In this document: piece after piece, positions 1 to 13,938 of the stretch
Numbering within the stretch: position 1 is the stretch's first letter
Layout: every line of letters begins with the position of its first letter
NCBI GenBank assembly: GCA_033026295.1
Contig: CM065169.1
Span: 9,282,462-9,346,461, forward strand
Direction: 5' to 3'
DNA: 64,000 nucleotides
From: Channa striata
Taxonomy: Eukaryota > Chordata > Actinopteri > Anabantiformes > Channidae
The notes under the pieces: model-generated
Told to the model about the DNA's origin: nothing
Seen by the model: only the letters and a program-made list of their open reading frames with translations
Database searches by the model: none
Program-made: the position numbers and the translations under genes

Positions 1-1359
1 CCTTCTTCTTTTGTGACGTGTGCATTTGTGTGTGTGTGTGTGTGTGTGCGTGTGTGTGTGTGTTGAGCGACAGGTGAGTCTTTAACCAGAAAAACAAATG
101 GAAATCCTTTTCTATCCTCATGACAGGTCCAACCTTCCTTACTTTCTTCCTGGTGTGTTTTTCTTTTATTTCATTTGTGTGTGTGTGCAAGTGTGTGTAT
201 TGATGGAGAACGGCATTTTAACAACTTTTTATGAAAATCTCTTAGTGCATGCAGAGCTGGAGTAATGAGGTACAGATGATGTTTCTGGTTGAGCAGTAGC
301 TCTGGTTGCTCATTATGGAGACTCAGACTGGTACACGGTTGATATGTGTTCACCAGCGCTGGGAACCAGTAATCCCCTAAACCTATTATCCAGTGTAGGG
401 GCGGGTATTATGTTTAAAACACCAAAATATTCGCCTGATAACGATACTTTATATCACACTATGGCAGATGTGTGCAAAATTGGTGGGTGTGCAATTGACT
501 CTTTTTCACACTTTGGACCAAATCGGACCCAACACTTTAGAGATGTGCAGACAAACCAGCCGTTACTAATTAACGCCTTTTGTACAAAGGTTTCTCTGGT
601 CTCACAATGCCTTTCTTTAAATATTGTTGCTATGCAGATGTTTTTTTAAGTAAACCAATATTATGTACAGTACAGTATGTTCAGTTTGTCCCAAAGTGAC
701 TTCAGCTCAGGTCCTCAGGTAGACCTGTGTGTTTAAATGTTAAGTGTGTCGTCAGGCAGCAGATGGAATTATTATATTGCTAATGTATATCAATATATAT
801 TGTGTCACAATCTTTTAACTCAATGTTAGTTTACATTAATAAAAAGCATTCAGAAATCAGAAATGTAAAATATGAAAAAATGAGTTACATCATGAATAGT
901 GTTGTCATGAGATTAATGCACAACAATGCAAATTCAAGCCTGTCTAGTTCATTTTATTACTAATAAAGAAATACAATATAAAACGTTATAATGTCTACAA
1001 TAAAAATAATGGGGCCTACTGGGCACAGACCCAGGGGCGATACAGGGTCCAGAAGCAGATATGAACAACACAAGATGGGCAAACATTGTAGAAACTGACA
1101 TCAGCTGCTTAAAAACAGATACACAACATATAATATAACAAAGAACAAAATAAAAGACTTGTCAAATCAAAGAGCAAATTCATATTTTATTAACTGTGTC
1201 ACCTACAACTACATGAAAAATGTAGCATGTAACATGAACTACCCAAGTTATAGCTATTGCATGTTTTGGAGACTGAATAAGCAGTTGGATAAATGAATCA
1301 GAGGGTAAAAAAGTGAATGCAGTACATGACTGGATGTGTGAATCATTTCCTGTCTGCAG
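1..1359 (+). other. intron of the camk1d-like gene
   Basis: No coding exon is recognisable here. The stretch is AT-rich with a (GT)n tract at about 27-62. It ends in a pyrimidine-rich acceptor (tttcctgtctgcag) directly before the first camk1d exon at 1360. The exon that should precede it, encoding the kinase-core sequence before the LCGYPPF motif, must lie outside the window. Intron status is inferred from the split codon at 1360. Confidence 0.75.
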
Positions 1360-3222
1360 GCTGTGTGGTTACCCTCCATTCTACGACGAAAATGACTCCA
1401 AGCTGTTTGAGCAGATCCTGAAAGCCGACTACGAGTTTGACGCTCCGTACTGGGACGACATATCAGACTCAGGTGAGCTTTTGTTTTTTAAACTCCTCCT
1501 CCTTCTTCCTCCACAATATGGCACATGTGGAGCACACACTCCTCTGAAATCGTCTGCCAGGAATGAATGTGTGTACACAGTCATCACTCATCGACACAGG
1601 CTATGTCCACTGCATGATTTGTGTTTGCTGGAAACTTGTTCCGGACTCCAGTTCAGTGTGTGTGTGTGTGTATAATGTGTATCTAAAGCTATTGACATTT
1701 TATGGCCTTTCAACGTTTTTTTCTCCTAGCCAAGGATTTCATAAGCAGTTTGATGGAAAAAGATCCAGCTAAACGTTTCACCTGTGAACAGGCACTCAGA
1801 CACCCCTGGTAAGGCACGCACACACACACACACACGCATATACATTACAATGTCAAACAGGCCAACCAGAAGCAATAAAATCAAAATATATATATTCATG
1901 TGCAGCCAGAAATCTTAACAGAGAATTTCTGCATTTGTGTCAGGATCGCTGGGGATACGGCTCTTTGCAAGAACATCCATGAGTCAGTCAGCCGGCAGAT
2001 CAGGAAGAACTTCGCCAAGAGCAAATGGAGGGTACGTTTTGTTAGTTGCATCTTATTCTCTGTTGCAGCAGGATGGTGTATTACTCAAACGCAAATCTTT
2101 ATACCTTTGTGTGTTTTTAAAAGAGGAGAAGAGCAAAATCCTTGTCATCCTTCCTGAAGTACCTAAAGGAGAAGCGAGTCTCCTGTCAGCTCTTAATAAT
2201 ACATCCACATCTCGTGTTGTATTTTAACTTCAGATCAAGCAGAAGGCAGCATCAGGATACTTAGCACTAGTGTTAGCTTGTTCAAAATAGGCTTTTATTT
2301 TTATTTTCAATTTAAATGAACAATCACCTAGATATAATCATCCTCCTCGTATAACAGTGCAATGATCTCATGCTTGCAATGCCATGAGTGTAAAAAAATC
2401 TCAATTAATCAACTCATCACAGAAATAGGTCTGCCTCTACCCTGCCTTCCCCTTATACTAAACCATCTTATTTTAACGAGCCATAGTATAAAATAAACAA
2501 ATGCTGTTAAAATGCTGTTTTACTACCTGAAGCAAAGAGAGCGCTCCCTCTTTTTATTGATTTTTTTTTTTCTACATTTTGAATTCCCTCCACAGCAAGC
2601 ATTCAATGCTACTGCCGTGGTCCGGCACATGAGGCGGCTGCAGCTTGGTAGCAGCATGGGGAGCAGCGTCGACGCCTCCAACCCACCGACCAGGCCGAGC
2701 CAGGCGCAGAAGCCGGTCCAAAGCCAGAGCCAGACGGGCCAGAGCCAGTCAGCTCAGAGCCAAAACACCGGCCAGACGGCGCAGAGCCAGAGCACCAACG
2801 CAGCCGCCAGCAAAACCTCTTCCACAGACAACAACATAGCAGCTCCACGCAAGGAATGTGAGTATGAGTCAGTAGCACTGGTGGCATCAGAAAGCAAAGA
2901 GAACATACAGCAGGGTCCAAGTCCACATTGAAAATATTTTTATGAATAAGTAATAGTTCAGCTTCTCCACACTGGGCAGTGGCATTGACCGTGCTTGTAC
3001 GAAAGAACGGATCATTGAATCTTGTCCATTACAGACAGGTCCAGAATTTAAATATGATTAAAATTCAAAGTATGGGGCTAATTTAACCCTCTTCCAGGTG
3101 TAACCACACCAGTGACACCCTGCAGTCTGGCTTCCGCAGCCTCTTCTCCTGCCACGGGGGCGGAGCTGAACAGGCCACATCCCTCAGCAGTCCCCGCCCC
3201 AGTTCTCACGGAGACCAAGTGA
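1360..3222 (+). CDS. camk1d: calcium/calmodulin-dependent protein kinase 1D, C-terminal part (5' partial)
   Basis: This is a Ser/Thr kinase of the CaMKK-CaMKI cascade. Coding exons are 1360-1472, 1730-1808, 1944-2031, 2596-2857 and 3098-3222, all with GT-AG borders and compatible phases, giving about 221 residues to TGA at 3220. The first exon reads LCGYPPFYDENDSKLFEQIL, the C-lobe motif of CaMKI. Next come AKDFISSLMEKDPAKRFTCE, then HPWIAGDTA and [20 protein letters not shown], the autoinhibitory/calmodulin-binding segment. The tail after RRLQLGSS is rich in Q, S, T and A with repeated QSQ units. By my estimate it is about 40 residues longer than the human CAMK1D tail, but it closes with a similar basic-Pro/Thr end (VLTETK). 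Assignment to 1D rather than 1 or 1G rests on the ending and on the ccdc3 and optn neighbours. The N-terminal half is outside the window. Confidence 0.92.
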
Positions 3223-6200
3223 CGCCAGGTCCCGCGGGGAACCAGCTGGGAGGCCACAGCGCTGTGAGGCAGACGAAAACGGAGGACAACAGAACGGGAA
3301 GAGGATCGCCCTCTTCTTCAATCCTCCCTCTCCTCACTACACTTCCTCTTGGACGCCGCCCAGCCAGTTCCCTGCCCTGCTCCCAGGAGAGCAGAGGACT
3401 TTAAGTCCACCCCACCGAGTCAAGCCACATAGCGCCACATTGTACACCCACCACGCTACTCCTGCCACAGCAACAGCACGGCCACTGACTCTCACCGAAG
3501 AAGTCTGTGCGGCCAGCTGTGATTAGTTGCTTTAATGATATGTGGGTGCGAACTGCTCCGAGACTGAGCCATAATTGGTAGTTTGCGGCGGAGCCACTGG
3601 AATCATCCTATTCAATGTCAGTCAGCATCAACTTCCCTCTTGAATCTGGTCTTTCCTGCGACACTTTATTTAGATTTTCTTTAACTAAGGTTTGACTGGT
3701 GGCAACTGGATTGTTTTTTAATTTTTTTATTATTAGTGGTAAAAGGTGGTATGTGTACTGACACAAACATCATTGTCATATTGAGAGTGTTATTTTAGTA
3801 AAAGTATTGTAAATAAATAAGACAATAGCCAAGATGATTAGTACGCTTTGCCAAATGCTTATTAGAAGCTCAGTGTAACAATAAGTATTTTTCTAGAGTT
3901 AAAATGTTATTAGGTGTGTATGGTAAAGAGTCAGGTGACCATATAAACCCTGGGAAATCTGGATGCTAAAACTCACAGACTTTGTTCTGTGCAAAATAAT
4001 ATGCAAATTTTTATCTAATGCAAAAATTAGGCTTAAGCTGGCATTCCAAATTTAAGCTCCTCTTAGTAGAAAGCTCCGTCTTTGGGTTTCTACTGTTAGT
4101 GTTTCCCTTGTTAAGATTTCCCATAACTCCACTTTAACCGGAGCCGTTTAAATTGTTCTGACCTGGCGGCCGCCTTCTGAGTAATGGCCTCCTCACTTGA
4201 GTGCACATTTTTACTGATGTTGCATGTGACAGCGAGTTATCCATGTAAAAGCACTACACATACCACCTTTAACACCTTTTATATGTCCGTATGGGCTTGT
4301 TTGTCTGTCTGTGCTTTAAAAAGTGCTTTAAAAGTACCACACGACTGTTGAGGTGTGAAAACATGAGTCAGCTTTTTATCTATTTTGCACAGAGGGTCAG
4401 AAATGTTCTCAGACACAGATGAGCTGCCATCCACTTGCGTTTTTCAGACAGAGAGTAGAGATTGTAGATCTTTATATTTAAAAAAAAAACCTACAGTGGA
4501 TGTCAGAGCATTGTTCAACTTGTTTACTGTCGGAAAGATTCTGATTCGTTTCTTATTTTCTTACTTTATAAGATTTTTATAATAATTACCCTTTAAGGGA
4601 CACGCATACAGGTTACTATGAAACATGCAAGTTTAGGATAGGATAGGAAATTGTAGAGATGTGTACTGGAAAGCTGCCTCCAGCTGAGAATGTTAGTGAC
4701 TAAACAGAACTTGCCATTTAACTTCCAAAAACTAAGGAGCCGCGGGCAGTGCAATGCAATTTCAAAGGATGTTTGAAATCTAAAATGGAGAAGCCGCTGC
4801 CTGCCATCGTTCCTTCCCCCTCTAATGAAGCCATGATCACACCTTCTCGCATTGTCAAGCTGCACCCAGTTCAGAAGTGCTCAGGGAAAACTGCAGCTGC
4901 ACTGTGTGTGCAAGCAAAAATCGGTTTCCTGGTTTATTTCTTTGTCACCGTCTGGGCGTTGTGGTTAAGGATCCAGGGTGAAAGACGTCGGCGTGTCTTT
5001 AATGTAGCTGTAGTGACTCACGACTTGTACCACCAAGGACCGAGTTTTGGACTTGATCACATTAGACACTGCATTTTGTTTGTCACCTGATCATTTAGTC
5101 GTTTAACTGGCCAAATCATAGAAAACAACAAAAAAAATGCCAGCGGGTAGCAAAACAGCTCATCGCTTTTTAATTTCAAGGCTTCTTAGATTTTCGTTCC
5201 ACAGCTTAATGTCTCATTTAACTATTAGACTAGAATGTTTTTCTTGATGGAACTCAAACTTGACTTGAATGTGATCTTCTTTTGACTTGGATACGACCAC
5301 AGGAAATTGCTGTAAGGGCCTTTTAAGACACAAACCAGAAGGTAGAGGTGTACAACGCTGGGTGCTCACTCACACATATCAGATTGTCATGTCTTGATTA
5401 GATGCAATTCTACTGATCCCTTTATTGTGAGTTTTAGCCAAAGACTAGAGCGAGGGACAAAGGCAACTTGGCTCGTGCTACAGTACTGGATGATTTAGCC
5501 AGACTAGGACAAGTCAGTGAAGCTGTTGAAGACACAAGTGAACTAAAATTAAGGGCTGAACTCTGCAAAGCAACTGCAAATCAATCTGGACAGAAGGTTA
5601 TTTACCTTGGATCCCTTCCTGATCTGTATCCATTTAACTTTTTATTATCTACATAGAGTGGTGCTGAAAAGAAACTACAAATTATTCATAACACTTGGTT
5701 TTATATATATACTGTATGGCACTTCAGCTGGATTCATAGTCAAATTAAGAGAGAAATGGTGGTAAAACAAGACTCACAAAAGCTGTCTAGAATTCACTTT
5801 GGGCTCACGTGGTCATTTTGTGTGGTAAGGCCCACGTGTTTGGCTCTGAACTTTACTGAAACAAACTATAACGCCATTTGTGAAGACTCGACGATGTAAA
5901 CGTCTCCTTCCTCACTCTCCGTCAAAGTGTGATCTTACACCACCACTTTCGCAAAGCTCTTAAAGACCAATTCCAGTGTGTTTGGATTTGTTGTAGATCA
6001 CTGATGTCCAGCTTGTATCATTTTAAGAGTAAGGATGGCTCTATATGTTTCTCATAGTCAGCCATTCCCACTACAAGACCAAAAACAATTGATCAGTCCA
6101 ACAGTACTTTTAAACTATCTGCAGCTCTCAGCCCCAAGCCCGTATGGACATTTTAGCCAACATGTTGGACTGGTTACAGTAGACTGTGCTGGTTAGCTTT

Positions 6201-8160
6201 AAAAAATCAGAATGTATAGAGGAAAAAGGCATAAGAGCATTAGGCTACGTTATTATATGCATTAATTATGTTGGGTTTGGCTTAAGGTTTGTTAATGTTA
6301 AGTTCTTTGCAGACAGAATTTACCACAACCTATTTTACACTTAAAGTTCAGTTTACTTGAGGAAAGATGGATTATTCAGTTCAAAACAGTAGTGCAAAAA
6401 AGTTGACGATGTCATCAAAACACTACTGAGTTGCATTGTGGGATATGTAGGACGACGGATTTCGCCATACTAGCAACCAAAAGAATTATATTTCACTATT
6501 TGTTTTATAAAAAACCCTCTCACCACACTGGAATTCACACTAACTGTCTGAAAATGTGCAAGCAACTGCTCCAGCTACAATTCGATAAACTTGAAAGGCG
6601 TGTAAGCAAAGCCTAGTTAACCCGATTTGTTGTAATGTGTTTTCAAATGTATATGTGTCAAATCAGTCATGGAGACATTCGAGTGTTTATGTCTGAATGT
6701 GACGAAACAGTTCAGCTTTCAGAAACCTGCATTTCTTCAGATTTTTTACAGAGGGAGCTTCTCTCCACTAACCACACTCCACAGCCAGCGCACATAATTA
6801 CCTATGCGTTGCTAAGAGAAATTTGAACCATGTAAGGGCTTTATTCAAGTGATCACCTTAATCGAATTATTCACTGTTCCACCATGTATACATACTCATT
6901 TATTGCTATGCATTTTTTAAACATTTTTAAGTGTGTTGTCAGTGCTCTCTCTTGGAAGTGGAATCAGGAAACCTAAAGGAAACATCAGCAACTTTAGTGA
7001 ATAGAAGATAAAATGTTTAGTTTTAGGGGATAAATACTAAGTACTGAATCCCAGATCTATGACGATTTCAATTTATGAATTATAAGCTTTTGTTATTGAG
7101 CTCCATTGTAAGTTTAATTAAGTGTGATATCGTCCGCGTTAGTCGGGACGCAGTAGGTTTGTGAATGTGCTCTGAGGCAGGCAGACGGTTCAGGTTCATG
7201 CTCCTCTGTGGTTTTGTGTCTGTTCTTTTTGTTTGCTAAAGAGAGAGAAAAGTGTTTTTTCCCCCTGAATCTCCTAATGTTAAACATGCTACTGTAAATA
7301 GATGTGAATACGAATGATAATTTTTGAGATAATATTTACGAATGTTTTGCTGTTTGAGTGTGAGTGAATGTGTGCGCGCGCGTGTGTGTGTGTGCCGAGG
7401 GAAGTTGATTGTATTCTTTATGGAATGTTTAATGTATTTTTAAAATAAGCTGAATCCCCCTTAATGCCCCACTGAAGTTTGCTTTCATGAACTGTCCAGC
7501 ACTGTGTGACTGCCGCTCAGCAGAACTTTACACCATCAGCGTTCCACCACCTCTTCAGCGTCAGTCCCAGTGAAAGCGAAAGCGTCGTTTTTTTGAACTC
7601 AGGCTTATGTTTTTTGCCATTCTAAAGGAAGAAATCCAAAGCTGTGACCGACTCAAAAACACACTGTTACGGACGCGAGGCGGCCACGAGCTGCTCTCAT
7701 CCGCTCTTCCCCCTTTGAGCTCTAACCTTTTCTTCTTTTGTTTTTTTTTTTTTTTTTTTGGAGGATGCCACTGAAGTGCAACATCACAAAATATGAAAAC
7801 ACAAGCATGTCAAAAAATTACTTCAAGAGTTCATATTCACCTTGAGTGTTTGCATTATCTTATATACCCTTGTATGATGTTAGTACTTCTGTATTATGTA
7901 AGGACATACACAGGGTGAGATGCCGCAGTCCATGATCAGCTGAGGTTACTCAGTTGCAGATTAAAGTTTCAGTTCTACGAGCAGTTTTGAGAGGCAGAAA
8001 TAATCTTATTGATCAGTCCAAGTTAGAATTGATCACATGCTGCCAATGTGATTTATAGCTGATTTCCTGCACACTTACCGGGAAAACATATCGCTGGTAT
8101 TGGCCACTCAAAACAAAATATTTTTATTGCACTGAATGTATAAATGGAAAGAATAAAAAG
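3223..8160 (+). other. probable camk1d 3' UTR and downstream sequence
   Basis: No protein-coding exon is visible. Candidate poly(A) signals are AATAAA at 3812-3817 (about 590 bases after the stop) and AATAAA at 8152-8157 inside a run of A-rich sequence. If the second is used, the 3' UTR would be about 5 kb; mammalian CAMK1D also has a long 3' UTR. A poly-T run lies at about 7738-7760 and a short GC/GT tract at about 7373-7394. Which signal is used cannot be told from sequence alone. Confidence 0.4.
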
Positions 8161-11100
8161 TCGTTTATGGATGTGCATGGCACTCACAACAAGTTTTTAG
8201 AGCATTTATTTGCAACAGCATTTACAAAAGTTTAGATCTTTTGGCACAGCAGTCTTCACTTTTCTATGTTAGCTATATCCTATATCCTTTATCCTCACTG
8301 GATAAAGGTTAAGTTGAATAAGTAGTTTGCTCTGCTGAACTCTAGTTCGAATTGTCTGTCAATTATTTTTATCAAAGAGTCAACTGAAGGAATCCCGTCA
8401 GTCGTCCCCTGTTTTGGTTGGTTGGTTTTTGGTGGTCAGTGTTCCCGCCCCTTAGCCGTTACTAAATCACTGAGCCAAGCTTTGCCTCTGAGAACTGTTG
8501 GTAGGACTGAAGTCCCGTCCTGCCGCTTTTTGGGACACCGTGTCCCCCTGTGGATGTCCAGAGCCCGCTGAGTTAGCTGGCTGTATTTACTCTTTGCATG
8601 TGACCACGACAAACTCCCATCCTGTGCACTGTCGTCCTGTTGGCGACACCCTCGAGTGTAAGAGCAGCCTGCACTAATTGTGCTTTGATGATAAGGAGGA
8701 GGAGGAGGAGGAGGAGGGGGACTTTATGGGGCTTGTATATCAGATGCCTTCGACAATCATGTGCACATATCAAAGTTACCATGACAACACAGGCCAGAGG
8801 GACTGATTGTGTTTCGTTAGTCTTTTCTCCTGGAATAAATCCTAAAAGACTTTAATATGACCCATCTCTCTTTTTTTTTTCTTTTTGTGTGTGTTTGTGC
8901 ATGTCTGAGAAAATAATGGGACCGGTGTATTATTACCCCCCATGTAGACTCCATTTCTACATATATAAACATGTATGTTTATACCTTATTTCAACATACA
9001 AACATTCATAAACTCCAGGATCCATGCAAGTGGCCGCTCTTTACCACTTTCACTGATGTTACGCCTCTATGTGTTAAGCAGATGTTCAGAAGGCAGATGT
9101 TGCAAACATTTGAGCCGCATGGTGCCTTTACTAGCACATGCCAGGATATATTATTAAAGCCTAAAAATCATATTGTCTACAGATGATTGGAATTGATTCT
9201 CAATTAGTTCATGCTACAGAATTCCGACTTTAAGGACCCGTTGCAGTTGTGACTATGAGTGGAGTAAGAGTTGAAATAAAAGCATGCTCAGAAGTTTGGT
9301 GTGGTTTTCTGTGACAGCAGTTCCCAAACCTCTCCTACACTTTACAGCTGACCAGCATCATTATTCAGTTTACCCATAAATTAGGCGATGGCTACAAAAA
9401 GCAAGCTTTCTTTGACATATCTGAATAAACATGAAATTTGCTTCAGACCTTTTTGGTCCCCAGATGGTGACTTGTGACTTTTCCTCTAGTGCCACAACGA
9501 GCTTGACATTTGTGATTCGGGCGTCCCTGTAATCAAGGCCAGCAAGTGTAAAATGCTTCAAGGTTTGACGTGATGTGATGAAGAGCTGACTTCTAAGGGG
9601 AGCTCTTTGAAAAACGGATCTATGGATTACAAACGTGCATTTAGGTCAGAGGCAATTAGAGAGGTAGGAAAAAATAAGAGAAGTTATTGAGGAAAAACTG
9701 CCTATATTTGTATTAAAGTGAACATGGTTTAATCCATTATACAACTTCAAAACAATGAACCATCAATAGCAATATTGTTTCCACATAAGATGGAGAAACT
9801 ACCCAGCACTTTCTGCCCTTGCTGGCACTTTCCCCACTATATATTTAATAGCCTAACACATTTATTATGTTTAAAACTAATCTCATTCTAGAAGTTAACT
9901 TTTAAATTAATGTCAGCTGAATTGATTTACTGCTGCTTGAAATGATGTTGAGTGCCCCCGCTGAGCAGCATTAGCCTGAAGGGCCATATTTGCTTATCGC
10001 ACATAAGTTAATATTGGGCCTTTATTAGCAGAGGTTGGCCTGTTGGAGCTTCCCGTGGTTCCAGTCATCTGCTTCTCCCTCTGTCTCAGCTGGAGATTTT
10101 CCTCCTGACTGTCTTTGTATCTCAGTTCACACACACACACACACACACACACACAGTCTGAATGTGCCAGCTCACTGAAAATTATTCATCCATCTGAATC
10201 TCACAAACACAAGCGCACACACACACACACATACTAAATTGTGAAATCGAAGTTATCCACATCTCTTTCACAGATTAAATTGTGGAGTTGTTGAATCAAA
10301 ATCTCCATTCACACACGCAGAGGGAGACAAACAGTGCTTGTCGATCTCACTTTCAGTGTGTTTGTGCGCTGGTCTTAATTGAGGATTTCTCACGCCGTCT
10401 CTCTCTCTCTCTCTCCCAGTAACATACTGTCCTGTTCCTTGCAAAACAGAAACATACGCTTCCCTAATTTCAGGTGGATCGTGTGAAAGCGTGGGATAAC
10501 ACACAGTATCACAGGAAATGAAGGTGGGATTGTGACATTTTGTGGTATTTAGACACTGCAAAGACCATGTGTGTCATTTGGAGAGACAGATCTGAACCCA
10601 AACAGCAGGGGGTGATGTGATGTTCCCCTCTCCTGCTAAAAACTATAAACTGTGTTGAAAATCATCATGCGGCACTGTGGTTTCACCATCAAAGGCTTTT
10701 TACTTTGAAGTGAGAAAGAGCTTTGGTGTAATGTTCTTTTAGATTCGGGTACAGAACTATTAACCATTAGTTGGACAGAGTGTCCTCACGTGTCCACGGC
10801 GATGAGTTCAGGTGACGGTCAGTGATGTGAGGCCTTTTAACAAAACAGAATTGTATTTTCTAATTTCATTTAATAATTTAATCCGTGATTATTCTTATAA
10901 TATGTTTTTTAGGTTTTATTTCCTCTTCTCCGGGTTCTCCCGCAAAAGAAACACTGCACCTCAGTGAGCCTCCCCTCATTAAATAAAGTTAAAAGAAAGA
11001 AAATATATTTTATGGACTAGTGACAATATTTGCTTGACCCTCGTTCTTTCTTTCCTCTGACTTGCCGTCCAATACTTGCTTGTTCTTTGCACCACTGTTT

Positions 11101-12220
11101 AAAAATAAGTGTTGAGTGAGCACATGGTGCAAGAATGAAGTATTTGGGACCCACAAACCAAGCAGTGATGAAAAGAAGTGAAAACAAGTAAGAGTTTCGA
11201 AATCCTCATAAAACTTAATGACGTTTGGATGGACAAGTGTACACATGGAGCACAGCCACGGCTCACACACAGCACTAAAGCTGTGTTTGCATTAGCTCAT
11301 TGGCCTCGTGTTGCATTCGTGCTTTACGTCCTCGTTCATTGGCTAACAACTGCCTAGCAGCGTCCAATCACATCCGAGCATCAGGTCCCCTCATGAAAAC
11401 GTTACTGCCATCACTTAAGAGAGTTCGCTCTCCATCGCCCTCAGACAACCAGCGTTTATTTGACAATGTCAGGTGGATTGTGGGACGCTGCAAAAAGTTG
11501 ATTTCACACACACACACAAAAAAAGTGTGTGGAAACACACTGCATGTCAGTGACAGCTGAGTTCACAATCCTGGACTGAGGAGTCCGGTCCAGGATCACT
11601 GATGTGATCTCGCTGGAATCACTCACAACAACACACTCGCAAATGTTTTTTGCAAACAACAAAGCCGTCATTAAAAATCGACACCCTGCAGCTTTTACAC
11701 TTTTAATCACTGACTCATTTACCAAGTTAAACCCACAGACTTGGACACTGGTATTTTATCACAGTATTTATTTGTATAATTTTGTGCTTCTACGATTCAA
11801 AATGCATATGGAGCTTCCATCCACTTGTATTACCTGCTTGCCAAGAAGCTCTGATATGTCTTTTTCAGAAGACAGAATGTAAAAACAGAGAGTTGTTGTT
11901 AGGAGCTTGTGTAACTGCAGCTCATAATTCAGCCTCCTCAAGTTTCCCTCACGACGCACAAACTCCAATTTGGCCTGTGATGAATCCACCTCAGTCTGTC
12001 TGCACCTCTGCCCATCCGCGCTGCCTTTCACTTTGTCACATTGCGGTGATTTACTTTCCTGATATTGACTGTGGCCTCGTGATATGACGGCTGCTCGCCT
12101 CCCTCCACAGCCTTCGGATTTCCAGACTGAATTAGAGCGATATTTCATCGACATCCTGCTGCTCAGAACACTGCTGCCCACACAAACACATTCCAGTCAC
12201 TTGATGGACCAGACACACAA

Positions 12221-12251
<31 letters not shown>

Positions 12252-13938
12252 GTATACAATCTGACCCTAACCTCGTTTTACACTTGCTGCGTGATGCCGC
12301 GGAGCTTAACCGAACAACTGCTGAGCATGTGTGTGTGCGAGTGTGAGACTATTTGTTTTTTTTTTCTTCTCCAGTGACCCAGATTTCAATATTCTTCCTC
12401 AAAACATTGTCACATTTACACTGATGTTCATCCAAATTAAATGTTATATGCAGAAAAGTATTTCCAGAAAAAACATACACATACACGCAGATGTTCCAGA
12501 CTTAAAAAACAAACTCTTAACAACAAATGAATCTTCACAACATTTGCAGAATTCTCATTTACAGACACCCAGCAATTTAAGGTTCACACAGCATCACTAT
12601 CTCCTAACCACTGCTTCACTTAAAGGGATGTTTTATCTTTTTTTTTCATTAGGTGAAATTGTTTGGTGGGAGTCAAAAATGATTAAAGGCCAAAAACACC
12701 AACTAAGATCTTTCAGTAACTTAAAGCTGCTATACGTAATATTTTTATATTAACGTTATGTCATATTAGTGTGTTGCTTGTGGACGTGGGTTGCTTGCAG
12801 TGATGAATCCACGAATAATTAGCCAGGTGTGCAGTTTTCATCACCGCTTAAGAAGAGTTTAGCATCTTTTAGCTCTCTGTTTTGGTTCTATGGCTCACGA
12901 CTTTACTATTTTGGTTTTACTGCTCTCATCCAATTTTTTTTATGAAGTCCAATATACACTTCATGCTCAGCACCAAGGCAACAGCCCAACATTGTGGAGC
13001 ATTTAGAGTCTACAGGTATCACTAGGCAGTAGGTTGGGGGCGTAAATGGGAGCTCAAAGTCAAGTAAATGTTGGACTGGAATTTCCCAGGAGGGCAGAAA
13101 CAAAACTCCAAATTAATAATATTCCTCTTTAATGTCTCTGTCTGTCTATTCACCAGCAAACAGGAAATATTCCAAAGACTTGGAGTTCTATAAATTCGAT
13201 GGACTTGCCAAAGCCTTTCAGTCTAACTGTTAACGCTGCATCCTATACTTCCCATGATGCAACTCAACTGCATTTTTTCCTAGAACCTCATGAAGAAGAA
13301 ATGTTGACATCTTTCAAACTGCATGTTACCCAGCAGCAACTCTTTCTGGTCAAACTCAGGTCGAGATAACACTGAAGACATCACCAGTTTATCTCGCTTT
13401 TGCTTATTTTGGTTTAAAAACTGTGACTTCTCAGGCTTCAGGCTTGGGAAAACAAAGATAGCTGAATGGCAACCAGAATAATGAGTCAGTCTTTTAACTC
13501 CAGTAAACTCCCGCAGTTGCTGGAAGTATTGCTCACGCATAGGCAGACACATGTGATCACAGCCGGAGAGGTGACTGGATCCAGTCAGGATGGCAGCTCG
13601 GATAAAGCACCGCTCCACCTGCGAGAGGAATCATCGAGAAGAGAAATGTTTGAATCTCTTCCAGGAAACTTTTTTTTCTGTCCTTTTTGTCGGAGCACCA
13701 GGAATCATCCTGACTCTCATTGTTGTGTTTTTGCAATCAGGTCTATAAAACAGAAAAGTGCTTTTTTTTTTTTTTACACGAACACTATGATGATTAGTAC
13801 TTTAAAAGTGTGTTTACTTATATGTGACGGATGCAGTGTGTTTGTGCCTTGCTCAGAGACCGCCCAGCAGTCCCCCCCACCCTCCCCTCCCCTTTGCACT
13901 GCTGGCTTTGAGTCCAGGTGGGTGGCAGGTGAGATGAG
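8161..13938. other. camk1d-ccdc3 convergent intergenic region
   Basis: No gene is recognised; open frames here are short and lack splice context or family similarity. It holds a GGA-rich run at about 8695-8720, CA tracts at about 10128-10155, 10212-10230 and 12220-12246, a CT run at about 10399-10416, and a possible dispersed repeat at about 12725-13130. The ccdc3 3' UTR must occupy its right-hand end. Confidence 0.55.
12725..13130. repeat. possible dispersed repeat copy
   Basis: The block starting with the aaagctgctatacgtaat motif looks like a degenerate interspersed element by composition and by resemblance to fish non-autonomous repeats. I see no target-site duplication or terminal inverted repeat, so class and boundaries are unknown. 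Confidence 0.25.
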
